NCBI GenBank assembly: GCA_025350705.1
Contig: JANXXH010000008.1
Span: 1 to 37,669, forward strand
Source: Gallionella sp.
GTDB taxonomy: Bacteria > Pseudomonadota > Gammaproteobacteria > Burkholderiales > Gallionellaceae
DNA length: 37,669 nt
Reading direction: 5' to 3'
The notes under the pieces are model-generated. The model was given only the letters and a program-made list of their open reading frames with translations, did not search any database and was not told the DNA's origin. Of the stretch, positions 7,891-15,581 are shown piece by piece. Positions within the stretch are counted from its first letter, which is position 1. The number at the start of each line of letters is the position of its first letter. Made by a program: the position numbers and the translations under genes.

Positions 7891-9138
7891 GTGACTAAAC
7901 GTCGTGTAGCGATTACCGGCCTGGGCCTGATCAATCCTTATGGTGAAGGCGATGTGGAGGATTTTTTCCGCCGCATCATGCTTGGCGAATCCGCAGTCCG
8001 TTATCACACCCTGAACAACAGCCCCCGTCCATTGGCATTGCCACTGGTTGCATGCGATTACTTTAATCCGATTGCGACCCTTGGCCCGCCATTGGCCAAT
8101 GCGATGGATCGGTTCAGCCATTTTGCGGTGGCCTCGGCCTTATCTGCCTGGCAGGATTGCGGACTCGCCAAACATTGCAACCGGGATGATTACGGAGTCA
8201 GCTGGGGAACGGGCTCGGGCGGCTCGCTGACGATTGAGCGCGGCTATCAAACGCTGTACTTCGAGAATAAAGAAAGAGTCTCTCCCTTGTCGGTCGTTCT
8301 GGCCATGAACAATTCAGCCGCGTCCCACATTGCCATGCAGTTGGGATTGGGTGGGTCATGTATCACCAGCACAGTGGCATGCGCATCTTCAGCCGTGGCG
8401 ATAGGCGAGGCTTTTCGGAAGATTCGCGCAGGCGATGCCAACCTGATGCTGGTGGGAGGCTCCGAGGCGCCCTTGTCCTATGGCGTCATTCGGGCTTGGC
8501 AGGCGATGCGGGTATTAGCGGAAGGCGATGAGACAACCGCTTATCGTGCCAGCCGCCCGTTTTCAAAAAATCGTTCCGGCCTCACCCTCGCAGAAGGCGC
8601 CGCCTCTTTGGTGATCGAAGACTGGGAACATGCCCGCGCCCGCGGAGCGCGAATCTATGCAGAGATCGTCGGATACGGCAGCACCTGCGACCGCACCCAT
8701 ATCGCCCGGCCCGACAGCGGCGGACAAGTTCGTGCGATCGCTGCGGCGTTACAAGACAGCGGATTACAGCCGCATGAGATAGATTATGTGAATGCCCACG
8801 GCACAGCGACAGTCGAAGGAGACGCCATCGAGATACAGTCGATGAAAACTGTTTTCGGCGAACACTCCGGCAAGCTGGCAGTGAGCTCCACAAAATCCAT
8901 GCACGGTCACTCACTGGGCGCAGCAAGCGCGATGGAAGCATTGATCACCACGCTCGCTCTCTACCATCAGAGTATGCCACCCACGGCCAACGTAACCGAA
9001 ATCGGCACCGACTGTGCAGGCGTGGATCATGTCCTGATGCAGGGGAGAAACAATGTGCCGGTACGCGCGGCCTTGTCCAGTTCTTTCGCTTTTGGCGGCA
9101 GCAATGCCGTGCTTGCGTTCCGTTCTGTATCAGCGTAA
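7891..9138 (+). CDS. beta-ketoacyl-ACP synthase, FabF type (second full KS, ApeR-like by context)
   Basis: This 415-residue KAS II-type protein has C164 in STVACASS, H303 in NAHGTAT and H340 in KSMHGHSLGAAS, so it is catalytically complete. The GTG start at 7891 begins MTKRRVAITGLGLINPYG, a classic FabF N-terminus. It sits 10 bp after an ACP gene. The cluster therefore has two full FabF-type enzymes, here and at 3688, one chain-length factor and one atypical KS at 24369. In known APE systems the extra KS (ApeR) handles early condensation or starter loading; that role is inferred here. Downstream, the cluster is broken by repeats and restriction-type genes. Confidence 0.92.
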   Translation: MTKRRVAITGLGLINPYGEGDVEDFFRRIMLGESAVRYHTLNNSPRPLALPLVACDYFNPIATLGPPLANAMDRFSHFAVASALSAWQDCGLAKHCNRDDYGVSWGTGSGGSLTIERGYQTLYFENKERVSPLSVVLAMNNSAASHIAMQLGLGGSCITSTVACASSAVAIGEAFRKIRAGDANLMLVGGSEAPLSYGVIRAWQAMRVLAEGDETTAYRASRPFSKNRSGLTLAEGAASLVIEDWEHARARGARIYAEIVGYGSTCDRTHIARPDSGGQVRAIAAALQDSGLQPHEIDYVNAHGTATVEGDAIEIQSMKTVFGEHSGKLAVSSTKSMHGHSLGAASAMEALITTLALYHQSMPPTANVTEIGTDCAGVDHVLMQGRNNVPVRAALSSSFAFGGSNAVLAFRSVSA

Positions 9139-9154
9139 CGCATCACTACAAATC

Positions 9155-9197
9155 CAAACCCTGTTGCGATACGGCGTTGCCCGATAAATTTTTATCG
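9155..9197 (+). repeat. partial copy (left half) of the 22733-22877 palindromic element
   Basis: The shared core is GCGATAC followed by G/T-GCGTTGC and A/T-rich ATTTTTATCG. About three quarters of the positions match the left arm of the longer element. The right arm is missing here. Confidence 0.55.
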
Positions 9198-9221
9198 TTT
9201 AGATATAAGGTAATGCTGAAG

Positions 9222-9330
9222 AAGTCCGTTCGCCCTGAGCTTGTCGAAGGGTATCTCGTTTAACCTATTGAACTGATTAAGCCCTCCATTCATGGTTCGC
9301 AAGCTCACCACGAACGGAGGACTTAATCAG
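9222..9330 (+). repeat. REP-like intergenic repeat with stem-loop
   Basis: CCGTTCGCCCTGAGCTTGTC at 9226-9245 continues with GAAGGG and matches the block at 18037-18062 in the opposite orientation. The right part is an inverted repeat: CTGATTAAGCCCTCC (9273-9287) against GGAGGACTTAATCAG (9316-9330), with one mismatch. The loop is a GTTCG...CGAAC unit. Repeats of this wording are common between genes in betaproteobacteria. It could act as a transcript end for the convergent operons. Confidence 0.7.
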
Positions 9331-9518
9331 CGCATAGGTTCCCGCAAGCAGGTTGCAAACTCCTGTTCTTGCCACAGTAAAACGCTTCCGAAAGACGGCC
9401 ACTTAACAGTGAAGTAAATGTGCCACTTGTCGAATATGCGGCTAAACTAATGGTGTCGCAACTCAACTTTTGGGAGAAGGCAGCGGCAGCGAAAGCTGTC
9501 GAAGTGCCGCAAGACATT

Positions 9519-10295
9519 ATGGCCACAACACGCTGGACAAAAGAACAACTCAAGCTCGCATTCCATCTTTATTGCCAACTCCCTTTTGGAAAATTGCACA
9601 GCCGAAACCCCGAAATTAATCAGCTTGCCAAACTGATTGGACGAACGCCCGGTGCGATCGCAATGAAGCTCGTGAATTTTGCCAGCCTTGATCCGGCAAT
9701 CACAAGCAGGGGGCGCGCAGGTTTGGGTAATGTGGGTTCGCTCGACAAAGAAGTTTGGGCCGAATTCCATGCAGATTGGGAAAAGCTCGCCGTGGAATGC
9801 GAAATGCTCAGGCGCAATCTTTACCATGTTCCGCCGCCCGAAGACGAAGCAGATGAGTTGCTAATACCAGAAGATTACTCTGGCGAAACAAGGCGAGTAA
9901 TTACCGAGCAACGCATCAAACAAAATTTTTTCCGCCGCGCCGTGTTGAGCAGCTATCATGGACGTTGTTGTATGTCTGGTCTGTCAGAGCCGCGCCTATT
10001 AGTTGCAAGCCATATTGTGCCGTGGAGCAAAGACAAAGCGAATCGCCTAAACCCAAGCAACGGCTTATGCCTTTCAGCAATTCATGATAGAGCTTTTGAT
10101 AAAGGCCTTATAACACTTACCAATGACTTCAAGATTGTTGTCTCGAAGGAGCTAAAGCGGAAGAAAGAACTATTCGTAATGGAGGTTCTCTTGCCGTTGG
10201 ATGGCCGCACAATCGAGCCGCCAGAACGTTTCGCACCACAAGTTGAATTTATCGCGTGGCATAGAAAAAAACTCTTCGTGGATAATCGAAAGTAA
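9519..10295 (+). CDS. HNH endonuclease (HNH_2-type, restriction-like)
   Basis: This protein is 258 residues from the ATG at 9519. The N-terminal half (TRWTKEQLKLAFHLYCQLPF, then a basic IGRTPGAIAMKLVNF segment) looks like a DNA-binding module. The C-terminal half carries the nuclease domain: CCMSG, then ASHIVPWSKDKANRLNPSNG, then CLSAIHDRAFDKG. The H-I-V-P-W / N-P-S-N-G / H-D-R-A-F-D pattern is the betabeta-alpha-metal HNH core. Related proteins are annotated as restriction endonucleases and cut double-stranded DNA. The frame is open upstream to a GTG at 9420, but homolog-like sequence begins at 9519; neither start has a clear Shine-Dalgarno. No methyltransferase neighbour is present, so it may be a solitary or modification-dependent nuclease. 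Confidence 0.83.
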   Translation: MATTRWTKEQLKLAFHLYCQLPFGKLHSRNPEINQLAKLIGRTPGAIAMKLVNFASLDPAITSRGRAGLGNVGSLDKEVWAEFHADWEKLAVECEMLRRNLYHVPPPEDEADELLIPEDYSGETRRVITEQRIKQNFFRRAVLSSYHGRCCMSGLSEPRLLVASHIVPWSKDKANRLNPSNGLCLSAIHDRAFDKGLITLTNDFKIVVSKELKRKKELFVMEVLLPLDGRTIEPPERFAPQVEFIAWHRKKLFVDNRK

Positions 10296-10300
10296 CAATT

Positions 10301-10483
10301 ATGAGGCTCGCTGAAAAACAAACTGATTACCCAATCTACTACATCATTTCCAATCAACCGGATTGTTGTGGCAAATGCGGAAGCCGTCTTGATTTACTAA
10401 AAATCAGAGTGGCTGATGGTGAGAATGTATTTGTTTCAGAATGCATTGGCTGTCATCGGGAGGTGCTAATTGTCGAAGAATAA
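10301..10483 (+). CDS. small CxxC-CxxC putative zinc-ribbon protein
   Basis: This 60-residue protein starts 5 bp after the HNH gene. It has two CxxC pairs (CGKC around residues 23-26 and CIGC around 48-51), spaced as in a zinc ribbon or rubredoxin-like knuckle. The function is unknown. It overlaps the next gene by 14 bp and seems to form one operon with the HNH nuclease, so it may be an accessory DNA- or protein-binding factor. No family was recognised. Confidence 0.55.
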   Translation: MRLAEKQTDYPIYYIISNQPDCCGKCGSRLDLLKIRVADGENVFVSECIGCHREVLIVEE

Positions 10484-10886
10484 ATTGACGGGAATATTCA
10501 ATGACTCCCCAAAAGAGTATTGCGTCTTTGAGTACCTCTATCGCGATGCCTCAAACTATAAAGCTTGGGGAGAAGTTCTTCTGTCAGGTGTTCCATTGCC
10601 AGATGACATCGTGGCATTACGCGCCTGTTTGGAGTCGAGTGAATACTTCGTTGCAGAGCAAGTCGGCATTCCAGCCGTATACAAAGAACTGTGGGATTTA
10701 TCTGGCGGTCCTACCAGTGACGATCATGCACTACATGAATTTGTGGCGCTTCGATTGGCAAATGAAGATGAAAGAAAAACTTTGCCGCTATTTGGAGAGC
10801 TGTCGAGTTTGCTCAAAACTTTTCAAGCCGTAACAAAGTGGGATTATTCACTATCCCCTAATTTCGACACTTGTTTCTGGCCTTAA
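10470..10886 (+). CDS. hypothetical protein next to the HNH endonuclease
   Basis: This 138-residue soluble acidic protein was not assigned to a family. The start is TTG at 10470, supported by GGGAGG at 10458-10463 with a six-base spacer. It overlaps the preceding small gene by 14 bp, which indicates co-translation. No signal peptide, membrane segment or catalytic motif stands out. Its placement after a nuclease gene suggests an accessory or immunity role, but this is a guess from position only. Confidence 0.55.
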   Translation: MSKNKLTGIFNDSPKEYCVFEYLYRDASNYKAWGEVLLSGVPLPDDIVALRACLESSEYFVAEQVGIPAVYKELWDLSGGPTSDDHALHEFVALRLANEDERKTLPLFGELSSLLKTFQAVTKWDYSLSPNFDTCFWP

Positions 10887-10918
10887 ATATTTCAAAACAG
10901 ATTGCTTTTGAAGAGTAA

Positions 10919-11281
10919 GCAGTAACGGGAGGTCGCCGCCCGGACTTTGTGCTGCCCAGCCTTGTGGTGCTGAAGGCCAAGAAAAGGACGTTCGAGGAAA
11001 CGATGGTGCTCTCGGCAAAAACCACGCTACGCGAGCGCTGGAAGCAGGTGACGATGGAGAAATTCAACTGCGCGTTGTTTCTGGCAACCGTCGATGATTG
11101 TGTTTCCTCGGCTGCAATGGAAGGCATGAGCGATCAAGGTATCCATCTGGTTGTTCCCGAGTCCCTGAAAAAATCAAAGGAAACCTGTTACAGCGGCAAA
11201 GCCAATGTAATCACGTTCCGCGAATTTTTCAACGAAGAGATTTCTGCGAAGCGGCCGAGCTATCGGCAAATCAAAATGTAA
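10919..11281 (+). pseudogene. remnant of an EcoRII-like type II restriction endonuclease (C-terminal domain)
   Basis: The frame opens after TAA at 10916-10918 and reads GGRRPDFVLPSLVVLKAKKR, then ETMVLSAKTTLRERWKQV, then GIHLVVPESLKK and VITFREFFNEE. The RPD...P, AKTT..RERW.Q and HLVVP..L patterns are those of the EcoRII C-terminal catalytic domain. Only about 120 residues remain. No start codon with a ribosome site precedes the RPD motif, and the N-terminal effector domain is missing, so this is a truncated gene. Its sequence differs from the fragment at 1-156, so it is not a simple duplicate. Confidence 0.65.
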
Positions 11282-11362
11282 CTCAGCCTTCCGGTAAATA
11301 CTCCCACCCTCTTTAATAAAAGTGCCAAGCTCGAATTGTTTCTTTAATCGCAAACGAACGAA

Positions 11363-13723
11363 TCAATAGAACTTGGCGACCATTTTTCCCATCAGTACAG
11401 CAGAGAACAGCAAGCTTAGAAAAGCGCCGATAGCTACCGTTCCGCCGATCGCAGTCAGCAACGGGACGCCGGAAAAAGCCAACATGCCGAATGCGAAGAT
11501 GGTCGAGATGTTCGCGACCAGCAATGACAGCATGGTGCGCTGACTGTTTTCGCCGTGTTCGCCAGAAGCAGTTTCACGAGTGCAACTTTCGCGGTCGAAG
11601 AACAGCGAGTAGTTTGATCCCACTGCAACCGTCAACAGCAAACCGATCAGGTGGAAGATCAGCAATGTTTGACCGCTCGCCAGCATGATCGCGGTGGTGA
11701 TGATGACTGCCGCTGCCAACGGCAACAGCACCATTGCCACGCGGCGCACCGAGCGCAGGCTGGCGAACAGCAGCACGATGATCGCAAGCGCACCGAACGC
11801 GGACAGCTTGATAGCCTCATGCACATAGGTCTGGTATAGCGTATCACTTTCCTTTTTCAGATCCAGTAATACGATACCGCCATCCTGTTGAGCAAGTTCC
11901 TGCTGGATGGGTGTGATGTCGGTCACGCCACGCAGCGGCAGGATGGCTACCCACCCATTGCTGCGCTGAGCCAGTAGGCTTTCGGTTTGGAGTCCGAGAT
12001 TGGTGCCTCGCAGATCGTCTTGTGTCAGCAGTTGGCGGTTGTGCGCTGCAGCGACATCGTTGAGGAATGGTCCGAACAGATTCGCGCGGAACGGCAGCCC
12101 TGCAAGCGCCTGATGCAGATTGGCTTGCAGCTTCGCTGAATCGGGTAGAGCTGCGAGGCGGGCACGCTGGGTTTTTTCGCTGGGCAAGTAGCGGGCAGGT
12201 GACTCGTAACCGGAAAAGGCATGGTTGTTTACCAGACTATCCAAACGTGAACCTATCGCTTCACTCTTCTCGAGCGCATCCTCCCGATCCTTGCCGCGGA
12301 CGATCACCATGTAGCCCACATCGGGCGCGCCGATATCGTGCCGCAACGATTCGTCGATGCGTTTATCGTCTTCCATTAACGGACTCAGGCTGGAGATGTT
12401 GTCGCTCCAGACCGGCCCGCGGTGCAAGGCGATAAAAAGAGTTGCAGCCAATACAGCGATCAAAACCACCGGGCGCAGTCGCGGTGCTTGCCGTATCAGG
12501 CCCATCACCCAGGCAGACAATCTTGTCGGCGTATAGGTCGCAAAATTTTCCGGTACCAGGCTGGGCAGCACCCAGCGGGTCACCAATACCGCAACGACCA
12601 GCCCGACTACCGAGAACAGTCCCAGCTGCGCGAACCCCGGAAAATCTGCAAGGAACATCGGACTGAAACCGCACACGGTGGTCATCACGCCGAGACGGAG
12701 CGTGGGCCATATCTTGTCGAGCGCCGTGCCCGGCGGTTTACCGGGTGCGAGGCGCGTGAAGAAAAAGATGGCGTAGTCCACCGCTTCGCCGATGAGCGTG
12801 ATACCGAAACCCAGCGTGATGCCATACACCACGCCGTATCCTGCGCTCACCGCCGCAATGCCGGCCAGGGTGCCGCTGGCCACGGGGAGTAGCGACAAGG
12901 CGAGCACCCGCCACGAGCGATAGACCAGCAACAACAAGATGCTCACGAGTATCGAGGTGATGATGGAAAAATTGAAAGCGACACCTTTGATGTGGTTGCG
13001 TGCATGCACCGAAAACACGCCCGGGCCGCTCAGCACAAGATGCAGGCCGGAAAGCTCTGCGCTGCGGGTGACTTCCGCAAAGCGGGTGTGGATCAGCTCT
13101 ATGGTCTGCTGCTGGGCATCGATATTGAAACCGGGTGCTCGGGTCTGCGCAAGCAGCAGTGCGCGCTTGCCGTCATGCGACACCCACACACCGTCGTATG
13201 ACGCGGGCTGGCTTTGCCCGGAAAATCCTTCGAGCAGATGCAGCATCTCTCCGCTGGGGTCGCGGGGTATGACGCTCTTGAGCATCATCCCGGCCGGCGA
13301 GCCGAGCAATTGCAGCGCATTCTCCAGCGCCGCATGCAGGCCTTTCGGGGTGAAATGTTCGGGTGTGACTGCGGAGCTCAGCAGGTAGCGGTTCTCAAGC
13401 AGGAAAGCCTGATCGTTGGCGAGGCTGCTTTCATCGCCGTTATTGACCAGAGAAAATCCTTGCTCGTTGCGCAGACGTTGCGCGAGTTGTTTGCTGGCTT
13501 GCGACAGCGCATCCGGCGTGCCCTCTTCGATCCCGATCAGGATCAGCCGGGAAAAAACGCCATCGCGCAATTGTTCGCTGAGCAATTGCTGCGCCGGGGT
13601 TGGCGAGCGCGGAAAGAATGCACTGAGGTCGGCGCCGATCTGTACTTTGCTGACAACGTAGATGCACAATGCGAGAGAAAGAAGCCAGGTCGCAATGGCC
13701 CAGTTTCTTTTAAATCGCTTCAC
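11363..13723 (-). CDS. MMPL/RND-superfamily membrane exporter of the pigment cluster
   Basis: This 786-residue protein has RND-like symmetry. One membrane helix at about 8-26 precedes a large periplasmic loop of about 220 residues, then a five-helix bundle (about 250-390), a second single helix (about 420), a second periplasmic loop, and a final five-helix bundle. Such MMPL proteins occur in nearly all aryl polyene clusters and are thought to move the lipid-like pigment across or out of the inner membrane using the proton gradient. The GTG start at 13723 overlaps the LolA-like gene stop as GTGA (4 bp). It is the last gene of the minus block. The neighbouring LolA-like protein suggests a two-step route to the outer membrane. 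Confidence 0.88.
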   Translation of the reverse strand: MKRFKRNWAIATWLLSLALCIYVVSKVQIGADLSAFFPRSPTPAQQLLSEQLRDGVFSRLILIGIEEGTPDALSQASKQLAQRLRNEQGFSLVNNGDESSLANDQAFLLENRYLLSSAVTPEHFTPKGLHAALENALQLLGSPAGMMLKSVIPRDPSGEMLHLLEGFSGQSQPASYDGVWVSHDGKRALLLAQTRAPGFNIDAQQQTIELIHTRFAEVTRSAELSGLHLVLSGPGVFSVHARNHIKGVAFNFSIITSILVSILLLLVYRSWRVLALSLLPVASGTLAGIAAVSAGYGVVYGITLGFGITLIGEAVDYAIFFFTRLAPGKPPGTALDKIWPTLRLGVMTTVCGFSPMFLADFPGFAQLGLFSVVGLVVAVLVTRWVLPSLVPENFATYTPTRLSAWVMGLIRQAPRLRPVVLIAVLAATLFIALHRGPVWSDNISSLSPLMEDDKRIDESLRHDIGAPDVGYMVIVRGKDREDALEKSEAIGSRLDSLVNNHAFSGYESPARYLPSEKTQRARLAALPDSAKLQANLHQALAGLPFRANLFGPFLNDVAAAHNRQLLTQDDLRGTNLGLQTESLLAQRSNGWVAILPLRGVTDITPIQQELAQQDGGIVLLDLKKESDTLYQTYVHEAIKLSAFGALAIIVLLFASLRSVRRVAMVLLPLAAAVIITTAIMLASGQTLLIFHLIGLLLTVAVGSNYSLFFDRESCTRETASGEHGENSQRTMLSLLVANISTIFAFGMLAFSGVPLLTAIGGTVAIGAFLSLLFSAVLMGKMVAKFY

Positions 13724-14388
13724 GAATCATCCTTGCTGATGTTCATGATCGAGCGGTCGCCGCCTGATTCGCGAATCTCGATGACACTGATCTGCTCAAG
13801 ATTGCCGTTGATACGGATTTCGCTGACCAGGTTCTTCATCTTGGTGTCGATCGGGCGCAATACGAGCAGCCACTGGTTGGGGTGGCCTTCCATGGCCACA
13901 TGATAAAAGCGGTTGAGTGTGTCGATGTCTCCGGCCAGCGTGGAGCGGAAGCTTTCGACAAATGCCCATATGACCGGATAGTCCGGCAGGGACAAGGTGC
14001 GTTTCTGCGCATCCCCGTTTTGCACGACCAGGATATTTTCATCCAGCACCATGCTTTCCGATTTGGGGAGCAGCGTATGCTTTTCCAAATGCGCCGGTGC
14101 GGCATAAGCGAGTGTCCCCGAATACTCCAGCGGCGTTTTTAGTATGCTCAGATATTTTCGTTCGACAAATGTCGCCTTGGTTTTTTTTACTTGCGCAAGG
14201 CCGTGCATGAGTTCATTGATGGTCCATGCAGGGGTATCTTTTTCCGGTTCTTCAGCGTAAGCCGGTGCGACCATCCAGCCAACACAAATCAAACTGGCGA
14301 GAAGAATCAGTTTGGCCACGCAAGATAAATTCACCGGGCCTGACAAATTGACACGGCGCGACAAAGCAGGATTATTTCCAGAAATCAT
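13720..14388 (-). CDS. LolA-like outer-membrane lipoprotein carrier homolog (APE cluster type)
   Basis: This 222-residue protein is exported: basic N-terminus, hydrophobic core LILLASLICVGWMVAPAYA, and likely cleavage after AYA. The mature part has the LolA-type beta-sheet pattern: K.TKATFVERKYLS.LK.PLEYSGTL, W...Y and a basic LVLRP strand. LolA proteins bind lipid in a hydrophobic cavity and carry it through the periplasm. In this cluster it most likely carries the pigment rather than lipoproteins. The frame is open to 14520, but the ATG at 14388 gives the signal peptide and overlaps the acyltransferase gene by 17 bp. It overlaps the MMPL gene by 4 bp. Confidence 0.82.
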   Translation of the reverse strand: MISGNNPALSRRVNLSGPVNLSCVAKLILLASLICVGWMVAPAYAEEPEKDTPAWTINELMHGLAQVKKTKATFVERKYLSILKTPLEYSGTLAYAAPAHLEKHTLLPKSESMVLDENILVVQNGDAQKRTLSLPDYPVIWAFVESFRSTLAGDIDTLNRFYHVAMEGHPNQWLLVLRPIDTKMKNLVSEIRINGNLEQISVIEIRESGGDRSIMNISKDDS

Positions 14389-15259
14389 AAAAATTGAACC
14401 AGTTGTAAGGGGATGTCCGGCAGTAATGTTCGAGCCGTCTGGCAAATAGTTGTACGGCTTGTTCAATGGCGACATCACGTTCTGCATGCGGCACATGCTG
14501 AAGATCGGCCAAGCGTTCAAGGTAAATATTATACCGATTTCCTCCTTGGTATAAGCCGAGCATCAAGATTACCGGGCGTTCAAGCAGCGCGGCAAGGCGA
14601 AACGGACCGGCGGGAAATTCTACCGGCCCGCCCAGAAATTCACAGGTGATCATTTTTTCCCCGGAGATGGCGCGGTCGGCAAGCATGCCGATACATTCGC
14701 CGTGATCCAGCGCCTCGCGGATTTTCAGCATGGAGTCGATCTTTCCCAGAGAGATCATGGGCGGGTTGCGCTGTGGATTAATATTCTTTAGCACAGTGCT
14801 CAGTTTGCGGGCGTTTTCCTCATACATCACCATGCTGGTTTGTGCATGTCCTTGGCTGCGGCTGTGCGCATGCAGCACCTCGAAGCTGCCCATGTGGGCG
14901 CCGATGAGGAAGCCGCCGCGTCCACCGGACATGACTTCTTTGAATATCTCTTCGCCTTGCGCATGAATTTCAAACAATGCGTTTTGTCCGTTAAGCAAAA
15001 AGACACGGTCCAGAATGGTCGAAGCAAAGAAAAAACAATGTCGAAAACCATCGCGTAGCGTCGAGCGGCGACCCAGCGCGCGATCCAGATATTTCCGGGA
15101 AGCGGCCCGCGCTTGCGCTGAAAAAATAACGAAATAAAAACTGATCGGGTAAAGCAGGACGCGTGATGCGCGGCGGCCAAAGGTGAGCGCGACCCAGACG
15201 ATGAAACGAATCGCCCATACATTGCTGCGCTCCGGGCGTGCGGTCCACTCCTGACTCAC
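14372..15259 (-). CDS. LpxL/HtrB-like lysophospholipid acyltransferase
   Basis: This 295-residue protein has an N-terminal hydrophobic anchor and the catalytic motif HMGSFE (H122...E127) of the HX4(D/E) acyltransferase superfamily, followed by a FLGGPVEFPAGPFRLA block similar to LpxL-type enzymes. The expected reaction transfers an acyl chain from an ACP thioester to a hydroxyl. In this cluster the natural inference is that it esterifies the resorcinol, or another acceptor, with the polyene acid. The GTG start at 15259 overlaps the dehydratase gene stop as GTGA. The 3' end overlaps the LolA-like gene. The acceptor is not shown by the sequence. Confidence 0.87.
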   Translation of the reverse strand: MSQEWTARPERSNVWAIRFIVWVALTFGRRASRVLLYPISFYFVIFSAQARAASRKYLDRALGRRSTLRDGFRHCFFFASTILDRVFLLNGQNALFEIHAQGEEIFKEVMSGGRGGFLIGAHMGSFEVLHAHSRSQGHAQTSMVMYEENARKLSTVLKNINPQRNPPMISLGKIDSMLKIREALDHGECIGMLADRAISGEKMITCEFLGGPVEFPAGPFRLAALLERPVILMLGLYQGGNRYNIYLERLADLQHVPHAERDVAIEQAVQLFARRLEHYCRTSPYNWFNFYDFWK

Positions 15260-15576
15260 GACGATAAACTTTCAATGGGAAGCGGGTGGCAGCTCGCAAT
15301 TCCGGACATGACATTGCTATTTGTCACGGCACATTCGAAACGGATTTCGCCATTGGCTGCGCGGGTGTAGTTGATGTGTACCGTATCGCCGGGCCGGACT
15401 GATCGTGGAAACTTGGCTGACTTCACCCGCCATGCCCCGCCGTCGATATCCAGATCGTTAGCGATGTGGGTCAGTACTTCATCCAGCAGCAGCGCGCCGG
15501 GGATGATGGGGTTGCCCGGAAAATGTCCTGCGCCACACGGATGATCTGCGGCAAATTGCAATATCAGGGCGGCCAC
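15256..15576 (-). CDS. hotdog-fold 3-hydroxyacyl-ACP dehydratase (ApeI/FabZ-like)
   Basis: This 106-residue single-hotdog protein carries HFPGNPIIPGALLLDEV, the catalytic-helix signature of FabZ/FabA-type dehydratases with His18. It is shorter than FabZ (about 140-150) but typical for ApeI. It should pair with the ApeP-like protein at 2463-2903, because the two halves form a heterodimer in characterised aryl polyene systems. The GTG start at 15576 lies 5 bp after the AMP-ligase gene, and its stop overlaps the acyltransferase start. Confidence 0.83.
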   Translation of the reverse strand: MAALILQFAADHPCGAGHFPGNPIIPGALLLDEVLTHIANDLDIDGGAWRVKSAKFPRSVRPGDTVHINYTRAANGEIRFECAVTNSNVMSGIASCHPLPIESLSS

Positions 15577-15581
15577 TTTTA

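Larger units (their letters stand above)
9139..9518. other. 380-bp intergenic stretch made largely of repeat elements
   Basis: It contains a partial copy of the palindromic element seen in full at 22733-22877 (here 9155-9197) and a REP-like block at 9222-9330. The stretch 9331-9518 holds an open frame leading into the HNH gene but no convincing independent gene. Confidence 0.6.
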
